Assembly: GCA_050261415.1 (NCBI GenBank)
Contig: JBLNDG010000241.1
Location: 1-37,220 of the forward strand
From: JBLNDG01 sp050261415
GTDB lineage: Bacteria > Bacillota > Clostridia > Lutisporales > Lutisporaceae
Direction: 5' to 3'
DNA: 37,220 nt
A program made the translations under genes and the position numbers. The notes beneath the pieces were generated by a model, which saw only the letters and a list, made by a program, of their open reading frames with translations, did not search any database and was not told the origin of the DNA. Position 1 is the first letter of the stretch; every line of letters starts with the position of its first letter. Positions 1 to 11,700 of this stretch are shown piece after piece.

Positions 1-137
1 GCAGGGCTGACAAACCATATGGGAGATGCGTGTTGTCAAGGGCGTGACCGGGATGATAGTATTTCCTCAATTCCAGGATGTGGTCTATTCTTTTTTTCCC
101 TACAGTAAATTGACGCTATCATAGCATAGAGTAAACA

Positions 138-166
138 TTGACAAAGCATTTTAACTAATATATAAT
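138..166 (+). promoter_or_regulatory. sigma-A promoter of the alaS T-box transcript
   Basis: A perfect -35 box TTGACA (138-143) is followed by a 17-base spacer and a perfect -10 box TATAAT (161-166). Transcription would start near 173, just before the T-box leader. This is a vegetative sigma-A promoter by sequence; activity is inferred. Confidence 0.88.
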
Positions 167-194
167 CTTTGGTATAAATTCCATATAGCGTTGA

Positions 195-435
195 GGCAGA
201 GGAGTAAAACTACCGATTCCAGAGAGTTGCCAGAAAGCAAGCAGCTCAGTAAGAGAGGGGATGGAGGGTGAAAATCCCCGGATAGGTTATTTGAAGCTGC
301 TGCTGAGCATCTTAACGACGGAGCAGCCGTTATACTGCAATGGCAATTGCCAAGCGAGCGGCCTTTTTAGGCAACTAGGGTGGTACCGCGAAGAACTCTT
401 CGTCCCTAATAGGGATGAAGAGTTTAATTTTTTGT
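195..435 (+). promoter_or_regulatory. T-box riboswitch (alanine) in the alaS leader
   Basis: This leader has the hallmarks of a tRNA-sensing T-box. Stem I closes by GCTCAG (244-249) pairing with CTGAGC (303-308). The AGTA (248-251) and GAA (293-295) elements of the specifier-loop S-turn are present. GAA is followed by a run of GCT codons (296-304), and GCT is an alanine codon, matching the downstream gene. The T-box core AGGGTGGTACCGCG is at 377-390, followed by the terminator. Uncharged tRNA-Ala is expected to stabilise an antiterminator and turn alaS on. Which GCT is the actual specifier is not resolved by eye. Confidence 0.93.
394..433 (+). terminator. T-box intrinsic terminator
   Basis: A 14-bp stem (394-407 with 411-424, one G-U pair) is followed by a T-rich tract (422-433). 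Its 5' arm lies directly behind the T-box core, so the antiterminator and the terminator are mutually exclusive as in known T-boxes. Confidence 0.9.
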
Positions 436-460
436 AATAATAAACATAGGAGGCATGGAT

Positions 461-3100
461 ATGGAAAAACTGGGTCTTAACGAGATAAGAGAGAAATTTT
501 TAAGTTTTTTCGAAAGCAAAGAACACTTGAGGATGAAAAGCGCGTCACTGGTTCCGCAGAGCGATAAGAGCCTGCTTTTGATAAATTCCGGGATGGCGCC
601 GTTGAAGCCCTATTTTACAGGTCAGGCAGTTCCTCCTAGAAAAAGAGCTACCACCTGTCAGAAATGCATAAGGACACCTGATATTGAAAGAGTAGGCAAA
701 ACAGCAAGACATGGAACATTCTTTGAAATGCTTGGTAACTTTTCTTTCGGGGATTATTTCAAGGATGAAGCTATTGCCTGGGCATGGGAGTTTTGTACGG
801 AAGTAATGAAGCTTCCCGTGGACAGACTATGGGTAACTATATACCTTGATGATGAAGAAGCCTTTGAAATCTGGAACAAAAAGATAGGTTTGCCGGAAGA
901 AAGAATCATAAGAATGGGCAAAGAGGACAACTTCTGGGAAATCGGTTTAGGCCCATGCGGTCCATGTTCTGAAATATACTTTGACAGGGGCCCGGGAACA
1001 GGCTGCGGCAAACCGGAGTGTAAAATGGGCTGTGACTGTGACCGGTATATAGAATTCTGGAATCTGGTATTTACTCAATTTGACAAGGATGAAGAGGGTA
1101 ATTACAACAGGCTTGCAAGACCAAACATCGATACCGGAATGGGTCTGGAGAGAATGGCGGCTGTAATGCAGGAAGTGGACAATATATTTGAAGTTGATAC
1201 AATCAGATATATTCTCGACTATATATGCAGCCTTACAGGCGTTTATTACGGTAAAGACCACAAGAAGGATGTTTCCATAAGGGTAATAACAGACCATATA
1301 AGGGGAGTAACCTTTATGACTTCCGACGGTATACTCCCTACAAATGAAGGCAGAGGCTACGTATTAAGAAGGCTTTTGAGAAGAGCTGCAAGGCATGGTA
1401 GGCTTCTTGGCCTTACAGAACCCTTCCTCAGCAAGGTAGCCCGGAAACTGATTGAAGTAAGCGGAGATGCATATCCTGAGTTAAAGGAGAAGCAGGATTA
1501 TATACTCAATGTAATAGACGTAGAGGAAAGAAGATTCTACGAAACAATCGATCAGGGGCTTTCCATATTACAGGGCTTTATTGATGAACTCAAGTTAACC
1601 GGCAATGATACCATGTCGGGTGAAAATGCATTCAGGCTTTATGATACCTATGGCTTCCCGCTGGATTTGACCAAGGATATACTGGAAGAGCAGAATATGA
1701 AGGTAGATGAGGAAACCTTTCAGAAGGAAATGCAGGCTCAGAGGGAAAGAGCAAGAGCAGCCAGGACTGACAGCAATATCGAAAGCTGGAAGGAAGATGT
1801 ATACGCAAAAATTGATTGGAGCATCAAAACAAAGTTCGTCGGTTATGAAAAGCAGACAGCCCAGGCTACTATAAAAGCAATTGTCAAGGGTAACGAGCTT
1901 ACCGATACGGTAAAGGAAGGAGAGGAAGCAAATATAGTACTTGATATAACTCCTTTCTATGCGGAAAGCGGCGGACAGGTTGCAGATACCGGGAAAATAA
2001 TAGGAGAAGGCTTTGAACTTGAGGTAAAGGATTGTAAAAAGGTAACCGGCGATAGGTTTGCCCATTTGTGCAAGGTAATAAAAGGCCAGGTAAAAGTAGG
2101 GGATTCCTGCATGGCTGTAATTGACAACAAGAGAAGGACGGCAATAGCCAGGAACCATTCTACGACTCACCTGCTGCATAAAGCACTCCGAAAATACCTT
2201 GGAACCCATGTTGAACAGGCCGGTTCTTTGGTAACACCAGACAGGCTCAGATTCGATTTCTCGCACTTTAAGGCAATGACAAAGGAAGAACTTGATGCGA
2301 TTGAAAAAGAAGTAAACATGGCTATTCTTGAAAGCTATGATATAAATGTGCAGGAAGCTTCCATTGATGAAGCTAAAAAGCTGGGAGCTATGGCTCTCTT
2401 CGGGGAAAAATACGGAGAAATAGTAAGAGTAGTCAAAATGGGTGACTACAGTATTGAGCTTTGCGGGGGAACACATCTCCGAAATACAAGCCAGGCAGGT
2501 TTGTTCAAAATAATAAGCGAAGGCGGAATTGCGGCAGGTGTAAGAAGAATCGAAGCTGCAACAGGCGAAAGGGCTTATGATTATATAAAGGAAGAAGAAC
2601 AGCTTATCAACGAAGTATGCGACAAACTAAAAGCACATCCGACGGAATGTCCGAAAAAATTGGAAACGGTGCTTAAGCAGCTGAAGGAAACGGAAAAGGA
2701 AATATCGGTACTTAAGTCCAAGATGACGACCGGAATCCTCGATGAACTGATTGGTAGTGCGGCCGAGGAAAAGGGAGTCAGGTACCTTGTTACTAAAGTT
2801 GAAGGAATGAGTATTGACGGCTTAAGGGATATGGGCGACAAGCTCAGAGATAAATTGGGAACTTCCTTTGTACTTCTCGCTTCCTCCGAGGTCGAAAAAA
2901 CCACACTGGTAGGAATGGCCTCCAAGGATGCAATGGCAAAGGGAATCCATTCAGGCAATATAATAAAGGAAGTAACGAAAATTGCAGGAGGCAGCGGAGG
3001 CGGAAGACCGGATATGGCGCAGGGCGGAATTAAGGATGCAAGCAAACTGGATGAAGCAATGAATGCTGCCCCGGACATAATAAAGTCAATGATAAAGTAG
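461..3100 (+). CDS. alaS: Alanyl-tRNA synthetase
   Basis: Charges tRNA-Ala with alanine in the cytoplasm and clears mischarged Ser/Gly-tRNA-Ala through its editing site. The 879-residue length is normal for bacterial AlaRS. The N-terminal class II catalytic core is present (opening LNEIREKFLSFFESK; TARHGTFFEMLGNFSFGDYF further on). The editing domain zinc ligands are visible as HSTTH (about residues 566-570) and CGGTH (about 668-672). The C-Ala domain carries the glycine-rich GGSGGGRPDMAQGG near residue 845. An ATG at 455 is also in frame, but AGGAGG (448-453) would lie only 1 base from it. The same site is 7 bases from the ATG at 461, so 461 is preferred. Expression is controlled by the alanine T-box immediately upstream. 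Confidence 0.97.
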   Translation: MEKLGLNEIREKFLSFFESKEHLRMKSASLVPQSDKSLLLINSGMAPLKPYFTGQAVPPRKRATTCQKCIRTPDIERVGKTARHGTFFEMLGNFSFGDYFKDEAIAWAWEFCTEVMKLPVDRLWVTIYLDDEEAFEIWNKKIGLPEERIIRMGKEDNFWEIGLGPCGPCSEIYFDRGPGTGCGKPECKMGCDCDRYIEFWNLVFTQFDKDEEGNYNRLARPNIDTGMGLERMAAVMQEVDNIFEVDTIRYILDYICSLTGVYYGKDHKKDVSIRVITDHIRGVTFMTSDGILPTNEGRGYVLRRLLRRAARHGRLLGLTEPFLSKVARKLIEVSGDAYPELKEKQDYILNVIDVEERRFYETIDQGLSILQGFIDELKLTGNDTMSGENAFRLYDTYGFPLDLTKDILEEQNMKVDEETFQKEMQAQRERARAARTDSNIESWKEDVYAKIDWSIKTKFVGYEKQTAQATIKAIVKGNELTDTVKEGEEANIVLDITPFYAESGGQVADTGKIIGEGFELEVKDCKKVTGDRFAHLCKVIKGQVKVGDSCMAVIDNKRRTAIARNHSTTHLLHKALRKYLGTHVEQAGSLVTPDRLRFDFSHFKAMTKEELDAIEKEVNMAILESYDINVQEASIDEAKKLGAMALFGEKYGEIVRVVKMGDYSIELCGGTHLRNTSQAGLFKIISEGGIAAGVRRIEAATGERAYDYIKEEEQLINEVCDKLKAHPTECPKKLETVLKQLKETEKEISVLKSKMTTGILDELIGSAAEEKGVRYLVTKVEGMSIDGLRDMGDKLRDKLGTSFVLLASSEVEKTTLVGMASKDAMAKGIHSGNIIKEVTKIAGGSGGGRPDMAQGGIKDASKLDEAMNAAPDIIKSMIK

Positions 3101-3135
3101 ACTAATAAGAGCAGCCATAAAAACAAATAATATGT

Positions 3136-3171
3136 AAAAGGACTGAGAATGCAAATTCTCAGTCCTTTTTT
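3136..3171 (+). terminator. Intrinsic terminator of alaS
   Basis: A perfect 15-bp stem (3136-3150 with 3155-3169) with a GCAA tetraloop is followed by a T run (3166-3171). It isolates alaS from the glucan gene pair downstream. Confidence 0.93.
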
Positions 3172-3286
3172 GCCTTTATACGGTTAAAAGCTTAGAAAAG
3201 TTGGAAATCCTATAATAAAGTGTGCACTTCAAGGGAAAAATATCAAATAGCCGTTTAACAATATTTAAATACTATGGGGTGACAGA

Positions 3287-5770
3287 ATGAAAGCAGTTAT
3301 AATGGCTGGCGGTGAAGGCACAAGGCTGAGGCCGATAACCTGCGGAATACCGAAACCGATGGTGCCGGTCCTTAACAAGCCTGTAATGGAGTATACAATA
3401 GATCTCTTGAAAAGCCACGGGATAACAGATATAGCAGCAACTCTCGCATATTTTCCTGCAGTAATAACAGATTATTTCGGAAGTGGCGAGGAGTGGGGGG
3501 TAAACCTCAGATACTATATTGAGCATACACCGCTCGGCACCGGAGGCAGCGTAAAAAACGCAGAGGACTTCCTAGACGGCACATTTATTATTGTAAGCGG
3601 AGATGCGCTTACAGATATAGACGTAAAGAGTGCCGTGGAGTTCCATAAAAACAAGAATTCGAAAGCTACACTTATATTAAAAAAGGTAAATATCCCTTTA
3701 GAATATGGTGTCGTAATAATTGATGAAAGCGGCAGGATAATCAGGTTTCTTGAAAAACCAAGCTGGGGTGAGGTTTTCAGTGATACTATAAATACGGGCA
3801 TTTATATTCTTGAGCCTGAAGTTCTCGATTATTACAAGAAAGGCGATAACTTTGATTTCAGCAAGGATTTGTTTCCAAAGCTTTTAAGGGACAATATCCC
3901 CATGTATGGTTATGTAACAGATGACTACTGGAATGATATCGGAGATTTGAAGGTCTATAAGGAAGTAAACTATGACATACTCTCAGGCAAGTTAAAATCA
4001 AATATACCTTATGAGATGATCAGAGAAGGAATTTGGGTCGGGGAAAATACAAGCATATCACCTGACTGCGAGTTGGTACCTCCGGTCCTTATAGGCAGTC
4101 ATTGCATAATTAAAAGCAAAACAATACTTGATGCTGTTATTATAGGAGATCACACAGAAATAGCCGAAAACTCATCGGTTAAGCGGAGCATACTTTGGAA
4201 GAATACAGATATCGGAAGCAATGTACAGTGCAGAGGGTCGGTAATATGCAACAGCGCAAGCATTAAGAACGGGACACATCTATTTGAAAATACTGTCATA
4301 GGAAATAACACACTTGTAGAAGCAGGTGCCATTATTAAGCCTGACATAAAAATCTGGCCGGAAAAGGTAATAGAAGAAGATGCCGTAGTTAATCAGAACA
4401 TGGTATGGGGGACAAAAGTTTCCAAGACTTTGTTCGGCTTCAAGGATATAAGCGGCGATGTCAATACAAATTTGACTCCCGAATTTGCATCCAGATTAGG
4501 TTCGGCCTTTGGTTCAACATTTAATGAAGAAGCAAGGGTGGTAATAAGCAGTGACGGCTCTAATGCCGCTGAGATAATGAAGGATTCGATAACCTCCGGC
4601 ATTCTTTCCACAGGGGTTGAGGTTATTGATATTCAGGACTCGCTTATGCCTATACTGCGCTATGCAGTTAAATTTTATAAAGGCGACGGCGGGGTATATA
4701 TATGGAAGGATTATAGTGAAGAAAACAAAGTACATATAGACCTGGTTAACAAAAACGGAATAAATATCGACAGAGCCATTGAAAGAAAGATTGAAAACAA
4801 TTTTGTAAGGGAAGACTTTAAAAGATGCAACGCTGAAAGGATAAAACAGGTTCTAAGAAAAGAGGGCTTTGCAGACTATTACATACAAAACGGTTCAAAC
4901 CTGCTCAAAAACTTTAACAGGATAAAAGCCAGCCATATTAAATTAACAGTAGGCTCCTATTCTGAACAGGTTATGAATATAGCCGTTTCGTATTTGAAAA
5001 ATATGGGGTGCATCGTAGAACAGGATAACCTGCCAAGAAAGCGCAGGATTGCCCACGAGAAGGTTGATCAAAGCCTATATAACCGTCATATAGCTGAGCT
5101 TACTGTAAAATCCGGCTCCTCCATGGGGCTTGTATTCAGTGAAGACGGGGAGAATGTGGTGCTTATTGACCATAAAGGAAGGATAATCGATAGAGATAAG
5201 CATATGGCGCTGATCTCACTTATTATTTTAAAAGCAGGACTTGATAAAAAGCTTATAGTCCCTCATACGGCATCCAGGGTAATTGAAAAAATGGCTGAAT
5301 GCTACAACATTGAAGTAATCAGGACTAAAAACTCGCCGGCCGATGTTATGAAAGCAATGCTTGACGATACTGGAAACCTGGACAGTGCGATATTCCAGTA
5401 TATATTGAACTTTGATGCAATTTGGGGCGTAGGAAGCCTTATAGATTTTATGGTAGGGAACTCTGTCATACTTTATGACCTTGTTAATGAGCTTCCGCAT
5501 TTTCATATAGAAAAAAAGGAAGTAAAATGCGACTGGAGATATAAAGGCAGAGTGATAAGAGAAATTATTGAAGAAAACAAGAACAGGGAAATTGAACTGT
5601 TTGAAGGTGTCAAAATAAACAGCGAGAACGGATGGGTGCTCATCCTTCCGGATAGTGAAAAGCCTGTATGTAATATATACGCAGAAGGCGTATCCGAAGA
5701 ATATGCAAGAGAGCTTGCAACAATATTTACAGACAGGATAAACGATATAATTTCCACCGCTGATAACTGA
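3287..5770 (+). CDS. Sugar-1-phosphate nucleotidyltransferase fused to a degenerate phosphomannomutase-like domain
   Basis: The N-terminal domain (about 1-240) is a classical nucleotidyltransferase. It has GGEGTRLRPIT and PKP (residues 8-24), the acidic GDALTD site (about 105-110) and the EKPSWG / NTGIYILEP region. It probably makes an NDP-sugar from NTP and a sugar-1-phosphate; GDP-mannose or ADP/UDP-glucose type cannot be settled by eye. A left-handed beta-helix of hexapeptide repeats follows (about 250-360). The remainder (about 375-820) has the phosphohexomutase fold. The phosphoserine loop (normally like TASHNP) reads GGVYIWKDYSEEN near residue 468, and the metal loop (normally DGDGDR) reads SEDGEN near 618, so mutase activity is unlikely. 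Domain order and 827-aa length match the long ManC-like proteins of actinobacteria and clostridia. GGGGTGA lies 4 bases before the ATG. An exact TATAAT at 3211-3216 may be the -10 box, but its -35 is poor. The stop lies 19 bases before the synthase start, implying co-transcription. Confidence 0.88.
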   Translation: MKAVIMAGGEGTRLRPITCGIPKPMVPVLNKPVMEYTIDLLKSHGITDIAATLAYFPAVITDYFGSGEEWGVNLRYYIEHTPLGTGGSVKNAEDFLDGTFIIVSGDALTDIDVKSAVEFHKNKNSKATLILKKVNIPLEYGVVIIDESGRIIRFLEKPSWGEVFSDTINTGIYILEPEVLDYYKKGDNFDFSKDLFPKLLRDNIPMYGYVTDDYWNDIGDLKVYKEVNYDILSGKLKSNIPYEMIREGIWVGENTSISPDCELVPPVLIGSHCIIKSKTILDAVIIGDHTEIAENSSVKRSILWKNTDIGSNVQCRGSVICNSASIKNGTHLFENTVIGNNTLVEAGAIIKPDIKIWPEKVIEEDAVVNQNMVWGTKVSKTLFGFKDISGDVNTNLTPEFASRLGSAFGSTFNEEARVVISSDGSNAAEIMKDSITSGILSTGVEVIDIQDSLMPILRYAVKFYKGDGGVYIWKDYSEENKVHIDLVNKNGINIDRAIERKIENNFVREDFKRCNAERIKQVLRKEGFADYYIQNGSNLLKNFNRIKASHIKLTVGSYSEQVMNIAVSYLKNMGCIVEQDNLPRKRRIAHEKVDQSLYNRHIAELTVKSGSSMGLVFSEDGENVVLIDHKGRIIDRDKHMALISLIILKAGLDKKLIVPHTASRVIEKMAECYNIEVIRTKNSPADVMKAMLDDTGNLDSAIFQYILNFDAIWGVGSLIDFMVGNSVILYDLVNELPHFHIEKKEVKCDWRYKGRVIREIIEENKNREIELFEGVKINSENGWVLILPDSEKPVCNIYAEGVSEEYARELATIFTDRINDIISTADN

Positions 5771-5789
5771 AGGATTGGTGAGAAAAATA

Positions 5790-8700
5790 TTGGAAACGAG
5801 AGTTTATATGATATATTTGGCAATATTGGCTGCAGTTGCTTTAGCTGCATTTCTGTCCAGGAAGCTTCTATACTTTATGGATAGAGATGAGCCGGAGGTG
5901 TATGATGCTATTCTGAATGCCGAAGAGCTGGAACAGCATGCGGTAGAAATTGCAAGGAAGCATGTTGTAGGCAAAAGGGCAAGAGTATCGTACAGTCTTG
6001 AAACAAGGATGAATAAGAACTTCAGGTTTATTACTTCAGTTTACAAAAACCTGAATGAATACATGAACGATGTAAAGAGAGTCACACCGGCTGCCGAATG
6101 GCTGCTTGACAATTTTTATATTGTTGAGGAACAGGTAAAGGAAATAAGGCAGAACCTATCCAGACAATACTACTATCAGCTTCCCAGCCTAAAGACGGGT
6201 ACTCTGAAAGGCTATCCGAGAGTATATGCAATTGCTCTGGAACTAGTTTCGCACACCGACGGAAGATTTGACGATAAGCTGCTCATTAGCTTTGTTTCGG
6301 CTTATCAAAGCCAGTCTCTTTTGTCCAGCGGTGAATTGTGGGCTATACCTATTATGATACGTATGGCACTAATTGAGCATATCAGACATGTATGCGAAGG
6401 TATAATGCAGTCACAGCAGCAGTGGTACAAGGCGGAAAAGCTTGCAGACCTGCTGCTTTCACATAGGGATAAAAAGCCCGAAGAGCTTTTAGCTATTGCC
6501 AAGGAAAACACTAAGCATCTGGAAATAATAACACCCTCCTATGGTGAACACCTGTTGAACAGGCTTAAAAAGCATGGCCTGGAAATTGTTCCGATCATTC
6601 ATTACCTGGATGAGAGATTGTCTGAGCAGCATACAACCTCTGAAACTATAACACATCTGGAGCATAAGGAACAGGCAGCAAGACAGGTCTCCATGGGTAA
6701 CTCGATAACTAGCCTGAGGTTTCTTTCTACCCTCGATTGGAAGGAGATATTTGAAGGGCTCAGCCAGGTAGAGCAAATTCTAAGGCAGGATCCGGATGGC
6801 ACTTACAATAATATGGATTTTTCATCACGGGATTTTTACAGGCATGAAGTAGAAAAAATATCAAAAAAGTATAAGGTCTCGGAGATACAAGTTGCTAAGA
6901 AGCTCATAGAATGTGCAAAAGAATTTGAAAAGCACTTTGGCTATTTTTTGTTCAGAGATAAGAAGTATCTTCTAATATCAAAGCTCGGGCATGAAAAGAA
7001 ACAATTTTTTACCCAAACCTTTAAATATTTGACTCCAATTGTCATTATCACTGCTGCAATAGTCTCGGCTTTGCTGTATTATTCCTATGCGCATGGAACT
7101 ACTAATGTCCTCTTTTTATTACTCGCAGCTATTGTTGTTCTTATACCGGCAAGTGACATAGCAGTTTCTATAGTAAATTGGGTAGCAGTGCATATAAAGC
7201 CCCCTGCCTTTCTCCCAAAGCTAGAACTCAAGGAGGGGATACCCGACGAGGCAAGAACGGTTGTTGTTATGCCAACCTTAATCGCGGATGAAAAAAGGGC
7301 TGTAAAGCTTCTGGAAAACCTTGAGGAATACTATCTTGCCAATAGGGAGAAAAACATCTATTTTATCTTGCTGGGGGATTTCAAAGACTCAAGCGAAGAG
7401 GTTATGGACTCCGACAGCAGAATTATCAGCGCTGCTTCCGGCAAAGTTGAGGAATTAAATAAAAAATACAGTACAAATGAGGATATATTCTTTCTTTTTC
7501 ATAGAAAAAGGCTGTACAATAAATCACAAGGCCGATGGATGGGCTGGGAACGGAAAAGAGGTGCCCTATATGAGCTTAATGAATTTTTACTGGGCTCAAA
7601 AAGGAACTCCTTTGAATTTATTGAGGGTGATACGAGACATTTGAAAAATATCACCTATGTCATCACAATTGATGCTGATACCAAGCTTACTATGGAAACA
7701 GCAAAAAAGTTAATAGGTACTATTCTGCACCCATTGAACAGGGCAGTAATCGACAAGAAAAATGGAATCGTAAAAGAGGGTTATGGATTGCTGCAGCCGA
7801 GAATAAGTGTAGACATAATAAGCGCCAATGCTTCTGCCTTTTCTAGAATATTCGCAGGCAAAAGCGGTATTGATATTTACACAAATGCAGTATCGGACGT
7901 TTATCAGGATTATTTTGCGGAAGGCATTTACACCGGAAAAGGGATATATGAAGTCAGCATATTTCAAATCATTTTAAGGGAGGCTATTCCGGAAAATACA
8001 GTATTGAGCCATGACCTGATTGAAGGATCTTATGTAAGGACAGGTTTGGTTACTGATATCGAACTGATTGACGGGTATCCGTCAAGGTACAGCTCCCATT
8101 CAATGAGGCTGCACAGGTGGGTTAGAGGCGATTGGCAGCTAATAGGCTGGCTCTTTCGAAAAGTCAGGAACAGCAAAGGAAAACTTGTAGATAATCCATT
8201 GCCGGTAATAACAAAGTGGAAGATCTTTGATAATCTGAGGAGGAGCCTTGTTGCACCAAGCGAAGCTATTCTTTTTCTACTGTCACTTTGCATATTTCCG
8301 GGAAGTGCATTGGTTTGGTTTTTATTCGCCTTGCTTACGGCTGTTTTCCCTATTTTTATAAATATAGCAGATGTAATAGCAGACAAGTATGAAAGTAAAT
8401 TAGGGGAAAAGTCTGCATATCCGGTAATTGAAAAAATGAAAATATCACTCTGCCAATCTTTTTTGACATTGATATTTATACCTCATCAGGCTTATTTGAT
8501 GCTGGATGCAATCATCAGAAGCATCACAAGGGTATTTATCACCAGAAAAAATATGCTTGAATGGGTAACTGCAGCGGATATGGAAAAGGGTTTAAAGAAC
8601 ACGCATGGCGGCTACTGGGAACGCATGTGGGTAAGTCCGGTATTTGCTTTATTTATCATGGTATTCAGTATATGGTTTTCCAGAGAGGCAATTGTACCTG

Positions 8701-11700
8701 CCATAATAATGGCATTATTCTGGGCTGCGGCACCTTCATTCGCTTATTGGGTAAGCAGGTCAGACAAAAAAGGTTATCCCGTGGTTAGCAGTGAAGATAT
8801 AACAGAGCTTAGAAAAATATCAAGGAAAACATGGAGCTTCTTTGAAGATTTTGTAAGTGCGCTTGATAACTATCTTCCTCCCGACAATTATCAGGAGAAT
8901 CCCCCGAACGGTATCGCACACAGGACTTCTCCCACAAATATAGGACTTCTTTTGGTTTCTATAATGTCGGCTAGGGATATGGGTTATATCTGTACTATAG
9001 ATATGTTGGACCGCATAAACAAAACTATTGCAACTATTGAAAAGCTTAAGAAGTGGAAAGGCCATTTGTACAACTGGTATGATACTGTTACCCTGGAGGT
9101 ACTGAGGCCTAACTATATATCAACCGTTGACAGCGGAAATTTCATAGGTTATCTTATGACTTTGAAGCAGGGGCTACTTGAGTATTTAAAAAGACCTTTA
9201 ATTGACAAAAGCCTTTTGGAAGGACTTAAGGATACAGCACTACTTGTAAACGAAGAATGCAACCAGCCAGCATTGAATCTTGACATTTTAAATTCCGCAT
9301 TGAGTTCGGATGGTTTAAAACCATCTGAATGGAACAGGATTCTCGCCCTTATGCTTGAATGGAATGTACAGAAACGGCCGAGATGGGGCTTTAAACTATA
9401 TAAAAGCGCCAGCAGCTTTATTAATGAAATTAATGATAATATGGCGTGGCTCAAAGTAGTTAATGATATGCCTGAATTGATGCATATACCCGAAATCGAA
9501 GAGGTTATTGAGAGGGTCAATGTTAGTTGCTCCCTGGAACAGTATAAGGAAATACTGGATAACTGCTCTCTGCTGGTTGAAGAATTGATCAAAAATGCCG
9601 GTAAGGATGGGATTGAAGGATTAAAGAGGTTAAAGGACTCTTTAAGCTTTTCTTCAAATAAGTGCGGCAGGATAGTGGAAGCATTTCATAATATTATATC
9701 GAGAGTGGAGAACCTCATCGACAATATGAATTTTTTACCCTTGTATGACAGCAGGAGAAAGCTTTTCTCAATAGGCTACAATGAAGAAGAAGAGCAAATG
9801 ACAAAGTCATACTACGACCTCCTGGCGTCGGAGGCCAGGCAGGCCAGCTTTATAGCAATTGCAAGAGGTGAGATAAAAAAAGAGCATTGGTTCATGCTGA
9901 ACAGAACTTTAACATCGGTAGAGGGCCATAAAGGGCTGCTTTCATGGACTGGGACCATGTTTGAGTATTTAATGCCCCTTCTTATAATGAATGATTATGA
10001 AAACACACTCCTAAATGAGACGTATAATTTTGTCGTCAGATGTCAGATTGATTACGGTAGAAAGAGGAAAGTACCCTGGGGAGTATCGGAGTCCGGATAT
10101 TATTCCTTTGATTTCAGGTTGAATTATCAGTATAAAGCCTTCGGAATACCTGCACTGGGACTAAAAAGAGGGCTTAAGAACGACACAGTGATAGCTCCTT
10201 ATGCAACGATACTTGCTTTACTGGTGAGCCCCTATGAGGCAATAAAAAATATAATATATCTTAAAAATGAAGGTATGGATAGCCCCTATGGCTTTTATGA
10301 AGCAATAGATTATACTCCCGAAAGGTTAAAAAGAGGAACAAAAAGCAGTATAGTCAAAAGCTTCATGGCCCATCACCAGGGCATGGCTTTTTTGGCTATG
10401 AACAGCTTCATTAACGGCAAAATCATGCAGGAAAGGTTTCACAGGGACGCAGTAATTAAATCAGCAGAGATTCTTCTACAGGAGAAAGTACCTTCAAAGG
10501 TGATATTTGCCAAGGACTACAAGGAAAGGATAGAGCCCTTTGAGGAAGCTCAGAAGGAGGATGTCGAATATACTACAGTACTTGGCCTGAACAACAATAT
10601 TTTGCCTGAGGTGCACATACTTTCAAATGGTGATTATTCTGTAATGATAACAGATAATGGTTCAGGCTACAGCAAATATAAGGATACCGCCGTCACCCGT
10701 TGGAGAGAAGACAGTATACTGAATAATTCAGGGATGTTCTTCTATATACAGGATGTGGAGAGCGGCGGGAAGTGGTCAAACACTCTTAACCCATGCAATG
10801 TGTTCCCCGGTAAATACAAGGTGGTTTTTTCGCAGGATAAAGTTTCTTTCAACAGGACGGACGGCGATATTGACACTCAGACAGAGCTTATAATATCGCC
10901 TGAGGATGATATAGAAATAAGAAGAATTACTCTTACAAACCACGGACAGCAGGCTAAAGTAATTGAAGTTACCAGTTATTCGGAAACAGTACTGACATCG
11001 CAATCTGCCGATGTTGCTCATCCGGCCTTCAGTAACCTGTTTATAAAAACGGAGTATATGCCTAAATATAATGCTTTGCTTGCCGTCAGAAGGCCCAGGG
11101 AAGAAACCGGCAAGCCTTTATGGATGTTTCATTCATTGACAGTAGATTCGGAAATACTCGGAGGAGTTCAATATGAAACCGACAGGGCAAAATTCATAGG
11201 TAGGGGCTATGATTTGTGTAAACCTTCAGCTCTTGAACCGAATAGGCCGCTGTCAAACACAGTGGGGCCTGTATTGGATCCAATATTGAGCTTGCGGTGC
11301 AGAATCCGGCTTCAACCCGGCCAGACTGTAAAGCTAAACTTCATAATGGGAGTTGCAGAAAGTAAAGAAAAAACAGCACTTGTTGCAGAAAAATACCACG
11401 AAACTGCTTCAGTTGAGAGAGCTTTTGAACTTGCCTGGACAAGGAGCCAGGTAGAGATGAGATATCTCAATTTCAGGAAGGAAGAGATTGAGCTCTACAG
11501 GCGGATGATGTCACAGATAATTTATTTGAGCCCTCTAAGAAGAAAACACGAAAACGCAATAAAGGGAAACCGAAGAGGACAGCAGGGATTATGGTCTTAT
11601 GGAATTTCAGGAGATTTGCCCATTGTTTTGGTTGAACTGTCCAAGGCCGATGAGATAGAACTTGTAAAAGAAGTGTTGAAAGCCCATGAGTATTGGAGAA

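Noticed and set aside
1595..2476. 293-codon open frame on the - strand
   Set aside because: Lies entirely antisense to alaS, has no ribosome site or recognisable domain, and is rich in Phe/Ser/Tyr as expected for a shadow of a coding strand.
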